64,000 nucleotides of DNA from Calliphora vicina (lineage: Eukaryota > Arthropoda > Insecta > Diptera > Calliphoridae). Shown in pieces: positions 30,294 to 42,310 of this stretch; positions within the stretch are counted from its first letter, which is position 1, and each line of letters begins with the position of its first letter. The DNA lies in the NCBI RefSeq assembly GCF_958450345.1, contig NC_088782.1, positions 62,462,501 to 62,526,500 on the forward strand. The letters are read 5' to 3'. Under the pieces are notes generated by a model. It was not told the origin of the DNA. It saw only the letters and a list, made by a program, of their open reading frames with translations, and ran no database searches. Both the position numbers and the translations under genes were made by a program.

Positions 30294-31735
30294 AGAGCCT
30301 GGTTATCCAACGAGTACATTTTGGCCATTCTCACCCCCCAGTTTGGTGAACATTAGTAAAAAAACATCCTGAACAAATCTCCGCCCTCTGAAGTTTTGAG
30401 ATGTATCTACAAGGGGAAAATGCATTTTTTTCAGTTTTTGTAAAAATTTTGCCATTAAAAAATTACTTTTGCAATTTAATTTAAAAGAATGGAAATGCGT
30501 ACATAATTGTCGTTCTAATGAGACATAAAAACCGAAATTGGTCAAAAAATTTTGAAGTTATTGAAAATTTGCCAGGCCATTAACGTGTCTCAGGCAACTA
30601 GAACAACAAATGTAGAAACAAGATTAACATATTTTGATAAATATTAAAATATATATATTTAGAATTATCTGAACTATAATATTCTGGATAGGTTTTACTT
30701 AAAGTTCGTAACAGTAAGGAAATAGAGCTCATTCGCCAAAAAATGACCAAATAATTTTTTTTCTCGAAAATTTCAAAATTTAAATCACAGGTACGGAAAA
30801 ACTATAAGAGATATTTTCATAATTTTTTCACATTTTTATTCCCTATTACATTCTCAATAAATCCCAATGAGATGATCAAAAAATTCTGAAATTGGTTTAA
30901 CAAAATTTTTAATAATTTGAAAATGGAGTTTTGAAACTGCCGTTAAAAAAATTTTTTTTTTTAGTCATACCTGTGAATAGGTTAACGGTATTTTACAAAG
31001 ACAAAAACTCATATACAAGTAAATATGGATATATTTTAAGTAAAAATAAGCTTTTATTTTAATATTTATCAAAATATGTTAATTTTGTTCCTAAATTTCT
31101 TGTTCTAGTTGTCTGAGACACGTTAATGGCCTGGCGATTTTTTAATAACTTTAACATTTTTTAACCAATTTTTGTGTTTTATGTCTTATTAGAACGACAA
31201 TTACCTACACATTTCGATTCTTTTAAATTAAATTGCAAAAGTAATTTTTTAATGGCAAAATTTTTACAAAAATTGAAAAATGCATTTTTTCCCCTTGTAA
31301 ATGCATCTCAAAACTTCAAAGGACTTGCGGCACATCATAACCCCAACCGATTTACCTAAAATTTTTTCAGGATGATTTTCTTACTAATGTTCACCAAACT
31401 GGGGGTGAGAATGGCCAAAATCCAACTTTCGTTTATTAACCCTCCGTTAGTCGCAACTGATCTGGTTGATACAGGCAAAACAAATTTTATTGTAAATGTT
31501 TTTAAGCACCCTAAATTTTAAGCTATTTTTTGGTAAAAATATATTTTTACTGCAATTTTATTTTCACTACTCTTTTAAATACATTGAATTTAATATTGCT
31601 TTTATGTTTTCGAATTAAAAAATGAAGAGATTATTTTCAGACGCACCTTTTATTTATTGATATTAATTTGATACATTGCGACTAGTTTCGATTAAAAATG
31701 ATTGCGACTAAAGGAGGGTTAAGGGCCACCCTAGT
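30294..31735. mobile_element. Large foldback element G, copy 2
   Basis: Two inverted arms, about 30294-30655 and 31050-31735, share GGCCATTCTCACCCCCCAGT, GAACATTAGTAAAAAAACATC, TTTTGTAAAAATTTTGCC, TAATTGTCGTTCTAATGAGA, and CCAGGCCATTAACGTGTCTC. The spacer of about 400 bp includes TTTGAAACTGCCGTTAAA, also seen at 17370. The right arm is interrupted by a piggyBac-like MITE. The end CTAGRGTGGCCCTTAATAA is best preserved at 63680. It has no coding capacity. The mobilising family is unknown. Confidence 0.7.
31440..31718. mobile_element. piggyBac-like MITE with TTAA duplication
   Basis: TTAA at 31436-31439 and 31719-31722. The ends CCCTCCGTTAGTCGCAA and TTGCGACTAAAGGAGGG are inverted. The sister G copy at 63690-63705 holds the empty site with a single TTAA (complement TTTATTAAGGGCCACTCTAG). 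A CCCT start and TTAA target are the piggyBac hallmark. It is 279 bp and non-coding. Confidence 0.92.
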
Positions 31736-31739
31736 ACAT

Positions 31740-32750
31740 ACAGCTTGAGACAGCTGCTTTTATTAAATATATTTTAGTCATATAATTATTTGAATAACCT
31801 ATAAAACATAATTTCAAATAATAACTTCAACAACCTGAAACTATTGTAAATATTTACTACAGAGTTTTATATATTACTGGTGGCCGAAATTCGACCACTT
31901 TTAAAACGCTTTTTACCACTTTTATGGAAAGAATTTTTAAATATTTTTTTATATTGTGCACATCTTTAGAAAAAACCCTTTTAAACCATATATGTTTTAT
32001 CAATATTGGTGGATAATAACATACTTAAAAGTGTACCACAAAACAAGGTACGGCATATTTATATAGATTTTTGCAAATAACTTCGACATTTATGAATATT
32101 TGTAAAAAATTGTTTTTGAGTCTATTTTTCTATATTTAGAGATGTTTACAATTTATTTCATTGAATTCGATTGATAGCAATTTGAAAATGTGTGAAGATA
32201 GATTTTTGAATCCAAGATTTTTTTTTAAAAAAAGTGCCTTCGATTTTTTGCATATAAAATTTGTAAAAACTATAATTTTGTAATAAAAATGATTTAGAAA
32301 GCTTAGAAACATATTCGGGAAATACAAAAATAAAAAACATCATTGGGGGCTTCAGGATAAGCTTTCAGGACTAAAAATTGAATTTGGTATAACGGATAAA
32401 CCAGGACACGTAGGTCCTTAATATTAATATCAGTCAATATTAATATTAATACCAACCATATGATATACTTAAAACATCTATTAACACCTCCAGTTAAAAC
32501 TTTTAGAGAAGGGGTTAAGAGTCTCCATATAAACGAGGACACCCTAATAAGTATGAATGTATTAGTTTCATTTGAAAACAACACATCAAAATTCACAAAA
32601 ATAATTCAATGTTTACATAAACTAAGTACATACTATTGCGTATAATTAATTTGCATATATCCGAAATTATTTATCACTCATACGCAACAACTTACTTTAT
32701 TACTGAACACCTGAAAGTATCCTACGTATTTTGTATAATCAAAACTATAT
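31740..32750. other. Unassigned AT-rich sequence
   Basis: About 1 kb without supported genes. Overlapping short frames on both strands at 32300-32645 have no recognisable motif. A small cluster of AATATTAATATT lies at 32419-32455. Confidence 0.4.
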
Positions 32751-32752
32751 AC

Positions 32753-33000
32753 AGTGGTTTAGAAACTTTTTTTTTGGAAATAATTTAGTATCTCGGGAAC
32801 TATTCGAGATATTATTATGAAATTTCACATGGTTGGAGCTGAGGTGTTTTCTAGTTGATTTACAGTTGTTTAGCTTCCTAGGGGTTATGGGGATCAGTGC
32901 ATGGCTACTCAAAGTTGGTCACCTCGGGTCTTTCATATTTTCAAAAAATCGCCAAAAAATCATTTATGATCCGAATGAGCTGAGATTTAAAATATAAATA
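32753..33000 (+). mobile_element. One end of a CAGTGG-type MITE related to element U
   Basis: TA|CAGTGGTTTAGAAACTTT resembles the end of element U (CAGTGGTATAGAAAAAAAA). Inside, GGTCACCTCGGGTCTTTC and GGGTTATGGGGATCAG recall U's GACCACCTGAGCC..GGGGTCCCC block. No opposite end was found, so it is truncated. Confidence 0.45.
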
Positions 33001-33568
33001 TTCAATGAGAGAAAACTACAAGATGAACTCACAGTTATTGTGAGTTTTCTATATTGAAGCCTTTAGAGAGCATAGTGAAATGTTAAATACTCCAAAGCCT
33101 CCAACTTTATAGTCAAAAATTCTTTTAGAAAAAGGTTTTAAAATGTGATTTCAACATTTAATTTTTTATGCTTATTGGTGCACTGACTATAAGTAATAAA
33201 TATTTTAGCTACAAGTGCATTCAACCTACATAGTCATAAACTGAAAGTCGTACAATGTTTTCCAACTGGAACCACTCATGATCTGAAATTTACTCTTTTA
33301 AATGTTACAAAGGCAATACCACCAACAGTTCATTTAAAAATAAACATTTTGGAAAAATATTTATAAGAATGAATAAAAAATACGATTTTTTAGTCAACAG
33401 GTTTTTATCACTCGGTTAACTTCACTTGTTTAGGTAAACATTTTTATATGATTTTCATTGTTATACATATTATATACATACAAAATCGATTTTGAAACCG
33501 AAAAAGGTTGTGATGTACAGTAAAAGTTCTACTAACGGACAGCTGAGTCAGCCGGGCATATGAACGAA
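33001..33568. other. Unassigned stretch before the solo LTR
   Basis: About 570 bp with no recognised gene or repeat. Confidence 0.35.
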
Positions 33569-33572
33569 ATAT

Positions 33573-34781
33573 TGTTACGTTTTAACCTTTTTAAAACGTT
33601 GGTTTATTTCCTTTGAATAAACCGGATACTTTTGATTGCAAATACTCTTTCTTTATTGAAATGTACAACAACAAACTTAAATAGTCACTCAGTGTTTTTA
33701 TACACATTTATAAATTCGCAGTAATACAGACACACTTTATAATGTACAAGACAGTTGATGTTAAGTCTAAGGGCACTGCTACACGTTGAATATATATTTA
33801 ATTTTGTGTGATTACAATGGATCGCGATTAGGATTCCTACGCGGGAAAAATTTCCCGGGAATTTTCGGGAATTTCTTCATAAGTTTTCTTCTAAAAGTTA
33901 CAATATTCAGATACGTTGCGATGGCCAAATTTGTTGCTACTTGAATTATTCTATTATATCCATAGATTTTTTCGGTTCTAACAACAGATTGTCAGTTGGC
34001 AAAGAATTATTACTATTGAAATAACCGAACTCAAGCCACAGCAGAAAAGAATTGTTATTAAGAATGAATCAAATTTAAAGTTTAAAAGAATTACTAAGAT
34101 GCCTAACATTACATCTTTTACGGATATTCAATGATTATTATTCATATTTAGAGAAAATAATAACAATAATAGTGGTTCAAATTTGTTTATCTACAATCAG
34201 ATTTGAAAAATGTCTCTAGCTACTCATGTTTTGTAGATTTAACATGGTCGAAATTCTTAAGTTTTTTTTTAATAAAAACAATGGATTTATTGATTTCATA
34301 CTGATTACAACTACTGATTATAACTGCCACTATTAAATCAGAAACACTTATAAAGGCTGGACCAACAGCCAAAAATAGTTATTTTATACTTCTTTAAAAA
34401 CCCTGGTAAAATTGTAAATCAAAAAATTTTTTCTGGTTTTTGGTTTAATTTAGTGTTAAAAAATTCCCGGGACTGAAACGATTTTTTTATTTCCTCCCGG
34501 GAAAGAAACAGCGCTTATAATAAACTCATTCACGATTGTAACCTCTGCCACTATTTATACACACGCCATCTTTCGTGAACATTCTACAATGATCTTAACG
34601 GACGACTAATATGTTAAATATTTAGTGCTGCCATACTTTGAAACAATGCTAACAACCGCATGCTATCAACATTGTTGATAAATAGAAGCTTCTACTCATG
34701 GATATGTTTGTAAACACTATGAATATTGCTGGCAATTGCTACAGACCGTTAAATTCAAATCGCTAGTGTAAATTCGTAACA
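33573..34781. mobile_element. Solo LTR of a gypsy-like retrotransposon, with an insertion
   Basis: It begins TGTTACGTTTTAACC and ends AAATTCGTAACA, a short TGTTACG/CGTAACA inverted terminus typical of LTRs, flanked by ATAT on both sides (33569-33572, 34782-34785). The first 70 bp (TTTATTTCC..GAATAAACCGGATACTTT) match the LTR-like start at 40073 next to the gag fragment, which ties the two to one family. An AATAAA lies near 33615. No internal region follows, so it is a recombination remnant. A CCCGGGA-rich block is inserted at about 33830-34520. Confidence 0.75.
33830..34520. mobile_element. hAT-like insert in the solo LTR
   Basis: TAGGATTCCTACGCGGGAAA and TTTCCCGGGAATTTTCGGGA on the left face TTCCCGGGACTGAAACG and CTCCCGGGAAAGAAACAGCG on the right. 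The CCCGGGAATTT words resemble those of the hAT elements at 6953 and 11018. I could not find a clean 8-bp duplication, so the edges are approximate and the hAT call is inference. Confidence 0.4.
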
Positions 34782-35189
34782 ATATATTCCACCCAAATGG
34801 TAATCCGGTATTACCATCAATTACAAAAAGAATTGTCTCCTAACAAAGGACTCCTAAGTTGACAAGTTATATTTCGATTGATTTGTAGTGGCCATAAGTA
34901 AGAATAATCAGTAAATTTTAATATCTTGACTCGACATTTTTAAGCATAAAATACCATATGCGGACATCAGCGAAACGTATTATCTTAACAAAATTATCTT
35001 ATCTCTATAATTTTTTGTTTTCAAACCATCATATTTTCTCTCAGTGGCCAGGCCAGTCTTTCTTTATGCAATGGTGATGTAAATAGGTTTTCGGTACTGT
35101 CCAAATCATAGGTCCTAAATGTCATAAATGTTCACTATACACACAATGTTTGGAATCTTACTCAGGGCCTTAATCTGCATATTAGTAAT

Positions 35190-35590
35190 TTTTTTTTATT
35201 ATTTCATATTTTATTTATTGTATCTTCACAAAATAATGTGAACTATCAATAATTTGTTCAAATCTTAAATCTAAATATTAATTTTTATTTACGTCACACC
35301 ACAGTTGGACGAAAAATTATGTTTAATTTATAGATCCTATCATCAGCGCAGGTCTGTTGGATTCCTTCTTCTTAGTCGGATGTAGTAATTACTTCTCATT
35401 AATGTTCGTGCAAGTGGGTTTGGATGAACTTCTAACTTTTACAAATATGACTCTGCTTGTTTTTTTATTTCATTTTTCACCAGGGAGACACCTAGGTCCT
35501 TATGAATGTTAATATTTCTCACATACCAAGGCGCTGCTGTTATCATTCGTAATATTTGATTTTGGAATCTTTGAATTTTTTCAATATTCA
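35190..35590 (-). pseudogene. Jockey-clade LINE 3' end with poly-A
   Basis: The minus strand from 35587 reads NIEKIQRFQNQILRMITAAP, WYVRN, IHKDLGVSLVKNEIKKQAES, a TAA stop, then KLEVHPNPLARTLMRS and YYIRLRRRNPTDLR, ending at 35343. This is the conserved C-terminal tail of Jockey-type ORF2. A 3' UTR follows with AATAAATAAAATA and a poly-A (T-run at 35191-35198). The in-frame stop and the severe 5' truncation make it inactive. It is more divergent than the 19.4-kb and 48.6-kb copies and from another subfamily. Confidence 0.85.
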
Positions 35591-35599
35591 ATATTTACT

Positions 35600-36940
35600 T
35601 TTATCGACAATGTAACTTTTTTGGGGATTATGCAATCGATTGTCCGATTTTTTTCAGAACAAAATTTCGATTTTAACTTTTTACAGCATAAAGTTTATTG
35701 TTCTAACAATTGACTTTAGATCTGTACTGTCTAGTATTATAAACTGTTTTCATTTCGTTGACCTGGTACTTCTCAATTTGTATGTATTTTAATCCTTTAA
35801 ATATTAAGATTTTTATTGAATATTTATTAAAAAATAAAAAAAAGAAATATAAATGAAACTAAAGCAAATAGAAATAGTGTTCGAAATTTTTTATTAGAAT
35901 AAAACAAAATCATTTGTTTTCAATCATACTTAACAATACACAAATTTAAAAATCCAACAGTTCTCCATTATTAGAAGTTACAACTAAGAGGTTACCTAAA
36001 TTGCATCCTTAAACTTTGATTTTAAAAGTTTTCAAACAACTTACAATATTTTTCATGTTATATTTGAAAATAATTTTTGTTTTACAACTCAATTTGTAAA
36101 CCCCAGCAGTAAAGTTTTATATTTTATTGACCGTCATTGATTTCAAACATAAAGTCGCACATAAATATGCCCAGCAACAAAAAAAAAACATATTTGAAAG
36201 CATATTAGAGGACTTAAGAACGAACAAAAGCAATAAATTAACATAAAAACAAAAAGAAAATAATGTTTGTTTGTTGTTTAAAACCCAATTTCCAAAATTA
36301 TTCATACATACATACTCGCACTCATGGTCATTTCCCATAATTCTGGTGTAGCAGCAATACATTCGCATATTTAGTTTATGGTTGAGGATTTCAATGAAAA
36401 CAGAAATGATTATGAAAATAGCATTAAAAATATTTTAAAAAAATGTTGGTAAAAATTTAAATATCGTAGCCATTTAACAGATAACATCTAGCTAACATTT
36501 ATAATTTTAAGAACTCTATATAAGTTACAAACTATTGCTATTTATTTAATCTCTACTGTCATCGTGCATAAATGTGAATTATACTGGAACCTCAGCAGTC
36601 ACATAAACATCACAACCGTCTCTCTCTCTCTTCCACTAACTAGGTTGCAATCAATTATGCCAATATATTTTGTATGCATTACGGTAAATTGATAGTGAGC
36701 TCCCACCTGAATATGCATACAATTGATAGATTTAATTTCTGATAGAAATTATAGCAACAAAATAACTAAAAATTTTAAATTGCACTTTCACACAAAAATA
36801 AATTGGCTATAGAAAGAAGACAGCATTTTTATGGGAGTAAAAGTAAATGTTATTAGTAATTGAACAAATAACTACGAAACATTCGAAATATCTGTGGATT
36901 TTTTAATTATAACAATCAATAATCAAAACAAATTATAAAT
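35600..36940. other. AT-rich stretch, nothing recognised
   Basis: About 1.3 kb without supported frames. A short TC run (CTCTCTCTCTC) lies at 36621-36632. Confidence 0.4.
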
Positions 36941-36944
36941 CTGA

Positions 36945-37020
36945 TATTCGGCAGTGACGAATTTTTAATACCCTTCACCTAAATCTAGAATTATATAAAT
37001 TTCACTTATCTTAAATTAAT
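36945..37020 (-). mobile_element. Family-C hairpin fragment
   Basis: GATATTCGGCAGTGACGAAT followed by ACCCTTCACC is the diverged family-C 3' hairpin without the rest of the element. Confidence 0.5.
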
Positions 37021-37128
37021 GAATGTATACAATGGTGGCAATTTTTCGATTCTCTAAAGATCTAAAATCGTTCTCCAAAAAATCTTAAAAAATTAATGTT
37101 GAAAAACAATCCAATTAAAAATAGTTAA

Positions 37129-39614
37129 TCAATATACATATACATATAAAAGAGTGACGTAATTGACTGACTGACAGATTCATCATCGCACAGCCCAAAC
37201 GGCTGAAGCTAGAATTACGAAATTTTAACTGTGGGTTCCTCCCTCCCCAAAACGATCCGATAAGAAGGGATTTTTGAAAATTCGAACGTTTAGGGGGTAA
37301 ACTTCGGTAACCTTATATCATCAAAACTAATAAAGTTACAAAAAAACTTAAAATTGCATGTTACTCCATTTAAAAAATAAACTGACAGGTGTTTCGTACT
37401 TTTTCAAAATTCGAAACTTTTAGGGGAGAAAACGGGTAAAAACTGTAATTTGGTACTTTTTTTTGCACCCTTTTAAACCAATAAACATAGAAAGGGATAC
37501 AAATTTTGATTATTTTTGGTACTTTTTCATAAAATATGTTTTTGAATAATTTGATATAGACATACGAATATTTTATTATGATCTCCCACCACGATACAGC
37601 AATTTATTTGAATAAAATTTTACCAAAGCAATGAGGATAAAAAAGGTACCAAAAAGGGGATAAAATCGGGAAAATACATTTTATTTGAAATTATTAAGCC
37701 AATTTGGATAATTTTTTTTAACATTGGTTCCTGGATTCATACAAAAATTAACTAACAGGGTGTTATTTGGAACTCGAGTGCCAAGGTGTATATTGTGCGA
37801 AATCCGGGTAAACAGTTTGGTACTTTTTTTAAAACATATTTTTTCTTGGGCACATTAACACAGATTTTAATATTTTGAGACATGTCTGTAGCATAAACAA
37901 TTTTGGCAGAATGGAATATTTTTAAAGTTCGAACTTGAGGGTGTTCAAGGAGGAAAAGGGAGATTGGTACTTTTCTCCTAATGGTACTTTTTTAATATTT
38001 TAAATTATTTCACTTATCGACATTAAAGTTAGCTGATATGTATCTGAGTGAAGTTTGTGTTAGGAATAGGGTACAATATTTAGGTACCAAAATGTGAGAA
38101 CTGAACTATAGGTACTTTTTTATTCATCTAATGGTACTTTTTGAATTTTATATGACAATGGAATTAAAAACATGAAGTGAGTGTGAAGTTTAGGGGTAGA
38201 CTTTTTGGTACTTTTTCTTTAATCGAATGGTACTTTTTGTAATTTCTTCACCAATGAACCTAGAAACATGAAATAAAGCTTACATGGGCCAGAGTGGGTG
38301 GGAATCTCAAAGTGACTGTTTTTTGGTACTTTTTCTATATTATAATAATTCAAGAAGTATGAATTTTCTATAATAATGGACATAGAAATATGTAATTAAG
38401 CGTACATGGTCCTATGTGAGTGAAAATTCAAGCGGATACTTCATAGTACTTTTTTTATTATAATAGTACTTTTTTTAATTTTGTATAACAATGGACTTAG
38501 AAACATGAAATTAAACATACACGGTCCTAAGTGAGTGAGAATTCTAGGGGGAGATTTTTTGGTACTTCTTCTTTATTCGAATGGTATTTTTTGTAATTTC
38601 TTCACCAATGAACCTAGAAACATGAAGTAAAGCTTATATGGACCGGAGTGAGTGGGAATCCACAAGTGCCTGATTTTTGGTACTTTTTATATATTGTAGC
38701 GGTATTTTTTTGAATTTTCTGTAATAATGGACATAAAAATATGAAATTAATCGTATATGTTCTAAAGTGAGTGAGAATTCTAGGGGGAGACTTTTTGTTA
38801 TTTTTTCTTTATTCTAATGGTACTTTTTTGAATTTTCTATAACAATGAACTTAGAAACATGATACTAAGCATATATGGTCCTAAGTGAGTGAGAATTCTA
38901 GGGATAGACTTTTTGGTACTTTTTATTTATTTGAATGGTACTTTTTGTAATTTCTTCACCAATTAACCTAAAACCATGAAATTAAGCTTATATGGGATTG
39001 AGTGGGAAACCACAAGTGGGGGCTTTTTGGTTTTTTTTTTATATTCTAATGGTACTTTTTGAATGTTCTGTAATAATGGACATAGATATATGAAATTAGG
39101 CGTCTATGGTCCCAAGTGCGTGAAAATTCAAGATCATACTTCTTGGTACTTTTTCTTTGTTGTTATAGGTACTTTTTTGAATTTACTGTAATAATGGAGC
39201 TAGAGTTTCCAAAAAACCGAAGACTTTCAAAACCGCGGTTTCGTTTTTTTCGGTTTTGTGATAATTTTTAAATATTAATTGTTATAGAAACTAAATTTAT
39301 TGATAATATAGGAAAGGCAATACAAATTGAAAATTCAAACTTGACGGGTTATGGTTTAGTGAATGCGAATTCAAAATTGATAAGCAATGGTACTATTTGT
39401 TTATTACAATGGTACTTTTTGAATATTTTATAGTAAAAAACCTAAAAATTTATATTTAGGCACACATGATTCTGAATGAATTTGAATTCACAAAAGGTGA
39501 CTTTCTTTTGCATTTTCTATAATAATGGACACAGAAATTAGATTCATAAAGGGAGACTTAATAGTACTATTTCATTATTTTAATTGGGATGGCGAAGCGC
39601 ACCGGGTCAGCTAG
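37129..39614 (+). mobile_element. Non-autonomous Helitron, copy 1, near full length
   Basis: The 5' end TC (37129) follows an A and leads into GACTGACTGACAGATTCATC and GCACAGCCCAAACGGCTGAA, a 5' region often seen in insect Helitrons. The 3' end is TGGCGAAGCGCACCGGGTCA followed by GCTAG and then T, so it lies between A and T as Helitrons do. No RepHel is encoded. The 3' half is a 118-bp tandem array. Copies 2-4 in this window share both halves. Confidence 0.85.
38030..39190 (+). repeat. 118-bp minisatellite inside the Helitron
   Basis: The unit has the order GGTACTTTTT, TTCTTTATTCGAATGG, TACTTTTTGAATTTTCT, ACAATGGACTTAGAAACATG, AAATTAAGC, ATATGGTCCTAAGTGAGTGA, GAATTCTAGGGGGAGACT. The AGTGAGTG landmark falls at about 38404, 38522, 38640, 38757, 38876, 38993 and 39110, a period of 117-119. 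Two variants alternate loosely (GAATTCTAGGGGGAGAC and GGAATCCACAAGTGGCTGC), suggesting a 236-bp higher-order unit. Confidence 0.85.
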
Positions 39615-39784
39615 TTAAATATAAAATATTGTGTACAAATTTCATGACATCGCGATGTTGTATAAAGATGCATCGGTGTCAGGTATTACACAAATACCAA
39701 ATTTTACATTTTCAAAATTTTTTTAGAAAAAATTTAGGAAAATAAAGAAATTATTTTCGATTTTAATAAACGCTAAAAGAGGAC

Positions 39785-39870
39785 CAAAAGTAAGAACATT
39801 ATATTCGACTGTGTCGAATCTTGTATACCCACCATCAATATGAAGTTTTGGCTTTCTATGGCGACTAGAA
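39785..39870 (+). mobile_element. HINE-like 3'-end fragment
   Basis: AAGTAAGAACATTATATTCG, a hairpin TTCGAC-TGT-GTCGAA, then TGTATACCCACCATCAATAT and GTTTTGGCTTTCTATGG. The same sequence in inverse sense is inside the hAT MITE at 7015-7085, so it is a repeat family of its own, close to family C. Confidence 0.55.
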
Positions 39871-40070
39871 CTGTACAGAATTTGACAGAGTGATTAATTT
39901 CTTAAAAATTTAAATGAATTATATCGATATTTATGTCAATTTCACTATATATTCTGTTTTTAAAGTCATTTCGCATATCAATTAGACCACTTATAATATT
40001 AAACTACGAAATTGACAATCAAAATAAAAGTTAGAACTATTTTTTCAATACTAGGAAGAATTAACATATT

Positions 40071-41296
40071 GTTATGCTTTAACCTTTTAAAAACGGGGGT
40101 TTATTTCCCTTAAATAAACCGGATACTTTTGATTTCAAAACAATATGCATGAAGTTTGAAGAACTAAAAGTTGAACAACTCAAGAAAGAATTGAGTAAGT
40201 TGGAGCTACCAACAGCAGGTAACAAAGCAGAATTGAAGAAGAGGCTCATAGATGAATTCAAGTGGTGTGATATTGACATAGAAGCATACGAATTTGAGTA
40301 TAAAGAAGAAATGGAAGTGATACAACAAGCAGCATGGATTTAACCCAGATATGCTGACGGCTTGAGCTTGATCATTTTTAAAGTACTTTTATATTATTTT
40401 GGAAGCAAATGAGAAATAAAAAACAGTGCAATTAAAGTTTTTTTAAAAATTTATTAAAAAAAGTGGTTTTTTAAGTCGTCCTATATAGTGAATAGTATTT
40501 ATTCACTTGTAAATGTACAAAATTTTACTTTCAGTACAAACGAGATATGTCCATAATGACTAAATATGGGCATTTTGAAAATATCACAAACTAAAAATTC
40601 AATAACTCAAAAATAGTAGCAAAAAATAATGCGATCACACAATCTCCCATGAGGTAGTGGTGAGTACTAAGTATGTGAACAACAAAAAATGGTATTTTGA
40701 TAAACGTGACGTATCCTGTAAACAAGAACTACATGTAGTACAGTCGGCATATCTGGGTTAAGGACAATGTTCGCTGCTATGATGGACAAATTTAAAGAAA
40801 TTCAAGAAACTTCTAGAGCCAACAACGAAATTGCAAGAAAATTCAAGAGACAACAACAAGAAGCTGTTAGCAGAAGTTAAAACTGGAGTTCAAGAAACTT
40901 TTAAAGTTCAAGTCAACAACGAGAAACTCGTAGCATAAATGAAAATTTCAAGAATCATCTAGAGTCACATATGAAAAAATTCAGGAAATGTCGGAAGCTT
41001 TTAACACGAGAGTGGATGGTATTGACAAGAAGGTGTTAGATTTAGAGAATGGTGTCAATCAAAAACTGCATGATCTAGAAATAATAATGAATAATATTAA
41101 ATGCCAAGATGGACAGGTGCGAATTATTCCAAAATCCTCTGGTAGAATAAAGGCCCCTAGTTTTGATGGCACCACTCCATTTAATGTGTTCAAGTTCCTG
41201 TTTCATACGGTTGCCATGAGAAACATGTGGAACGACGAAGAAAAAGCTAGAGAGTTGATGTTGGCCTTAAAAGGAAATGCAGGGGTAGTTCTTTAA
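40071..41296 (+). pseudogene. Gypsy-like retrotransposon gag fragment with SAP domain
   Basis: 40073-40141 matches the start of the solo LTR at 33573. ATG at 40149 opens a SAP-type DNA-binding motif (FEELKVEQLKKELSKLELP, then NKAELKKRLIDEF), followed by an acidic Glu-rich stretch. After an inserted MITE, 40770-40880 encodes KFKEIQETSRANNEIARKFK, a Gln-rich coiled coil. Frame 40988-41296 gives RIKAPSFDGTTPFNVFKFLF and WNDEEKARELMLALKGNAG, the Ty3/gypsy-type gag capsid start. The SAP domain at the N-terminus is known in some gypsy-like gags. LTR-to-gag sequence is deleted, frames are shifted, and pol is absent. Confidence 0.8.
40344..40757. mobile_element. piggyBac-like MITE K, copy 1, in gag
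   Basis: TTAA at 40340-40343 and 40758-40761. The ends CCCAGATATGCTGAC and GTCGGCATATCTGGG are inverted. Copy 2 at 47419-47930 shares nearly the whole sequence. It is 414 bp and non-coding. Confidence 0.9.
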
Positions 41297-41302
41297 AGCG
41301 TA

Positions 41303-41548
41303 CAAAAAACAATTTCTTAAACCGTTTCAATTCAAATATTTGTCACATATTGAACTGCTTTCAATTATTTCATAATTAAATCAAGTATTCATTTGCTCAA
41401 AAACAAAATTTCTTGATATTTTGTATTGAATTTTGAGTTTTGAATTTGATTATTTTGACAATTGAATATACAATTTTCATTATTGGTTGAATTTCAAATA
41501 CAACAATTATTGAATAGATAATTTTCGTAATTGAAAACACATTTTTGT
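41303..41548 (+). mobile_element. Element T, copy 1
   Basis: Blocks TTTCAATTCAAATATTTGTC, ACATATTGAACTG, TTTCATAATTAAATCAAGTA and TTGACAATTGAATATACAAT also occur inverted at 48345-48537. It directly follows the end of the gag frame at 41296 and is followed by HINE-A copy 6. The end of copy 2 is CACAGAAAAAATTATA, resembling the CACAGAGAAAA ends of D and E. Confidence 0.5.
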
Positions 41549-41553
41549 TATTT

Positions 41554-42310
41554 TTATACCCTACACCACCACAGTGGGGAGGGTATTATGCGTTTGTGCA
41601 GATGTTTGTAACGACCAAAAATATTGGTCTAACACGCACCTTAAAGTATACCGATCGACTTGAATCACTTTCTGAGTCGACTAAACGATGTCCGTCCGTC
41701 CGTCTGGCTGGTTGGCTGGTTGGCTGGCTGTCGATGTAAACCTTGTGCGCAGAGTACAGGTCGCAATTTTGAAGATATTTCGATAAAATTTGGTACATAT
41801 AATTTTTTCGGCCCAATGACGAAGCCTATTGAAACTGCATGAAATCGGTCTATTATTTCACCTAGCCCCCATACAAATGTCCTCTCGAAATTGGACTTTA
41901 TCGGTCATAAATGTTTAATTTATAAATGTGTCTCCACAAATTGCGCTCCAAATAAGTTTTATATATACAAAATTCATGTCTCCAAATTTTGTTACGATCG
42001 GTCCATAATTAGTCATAGCTCCCATATAGACCCGCTTCCGAAAATCACTTTAACGTGCATAAATCGCTTAAAAGTGTTGGTATACTCACAAAATTCAACA
42101 TAGTAAACTTTCATATAGACATAAATCAAACGACCTAATTTTATGGTGATCGGTCCATAATTGGTCATAGCTCCCATATAAGGCCCACTTCCGAAAATCA
42201 CTCACGAATATAAATTATTGATATTTTAAAAGAAAAATATTTTTACTCATTTACTTGGTGTGGGGTATTATATGGTCGGGCTTGACCGACCATACTTTCT
42301 TACTTGTTTT
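41554..42310 (+). mobile_element. HINE-A copy 6, full length
   Basis: Starts ATACCCTACACCACCACAGT in a T-run and ends GACCGACCATACTTTCTTAC plus TTGTTTT. The GTCY tract is short (GTCCGTCCGTCTGG) and the following GGCTGGTTGGCTGG shows the same slippage. The HINE modules are intact in inverse sense. It separates gag-related sequence from a possible further coding fragment at 42311. Confidence 0.8.

Noticed and set aside
33573..34781. Possible full LTR retrotransposon
   Set aside because: No primer-binding site, gag or pol follows. The same ends are flanked by ATAT, so a solo LTR is the simpler reading.
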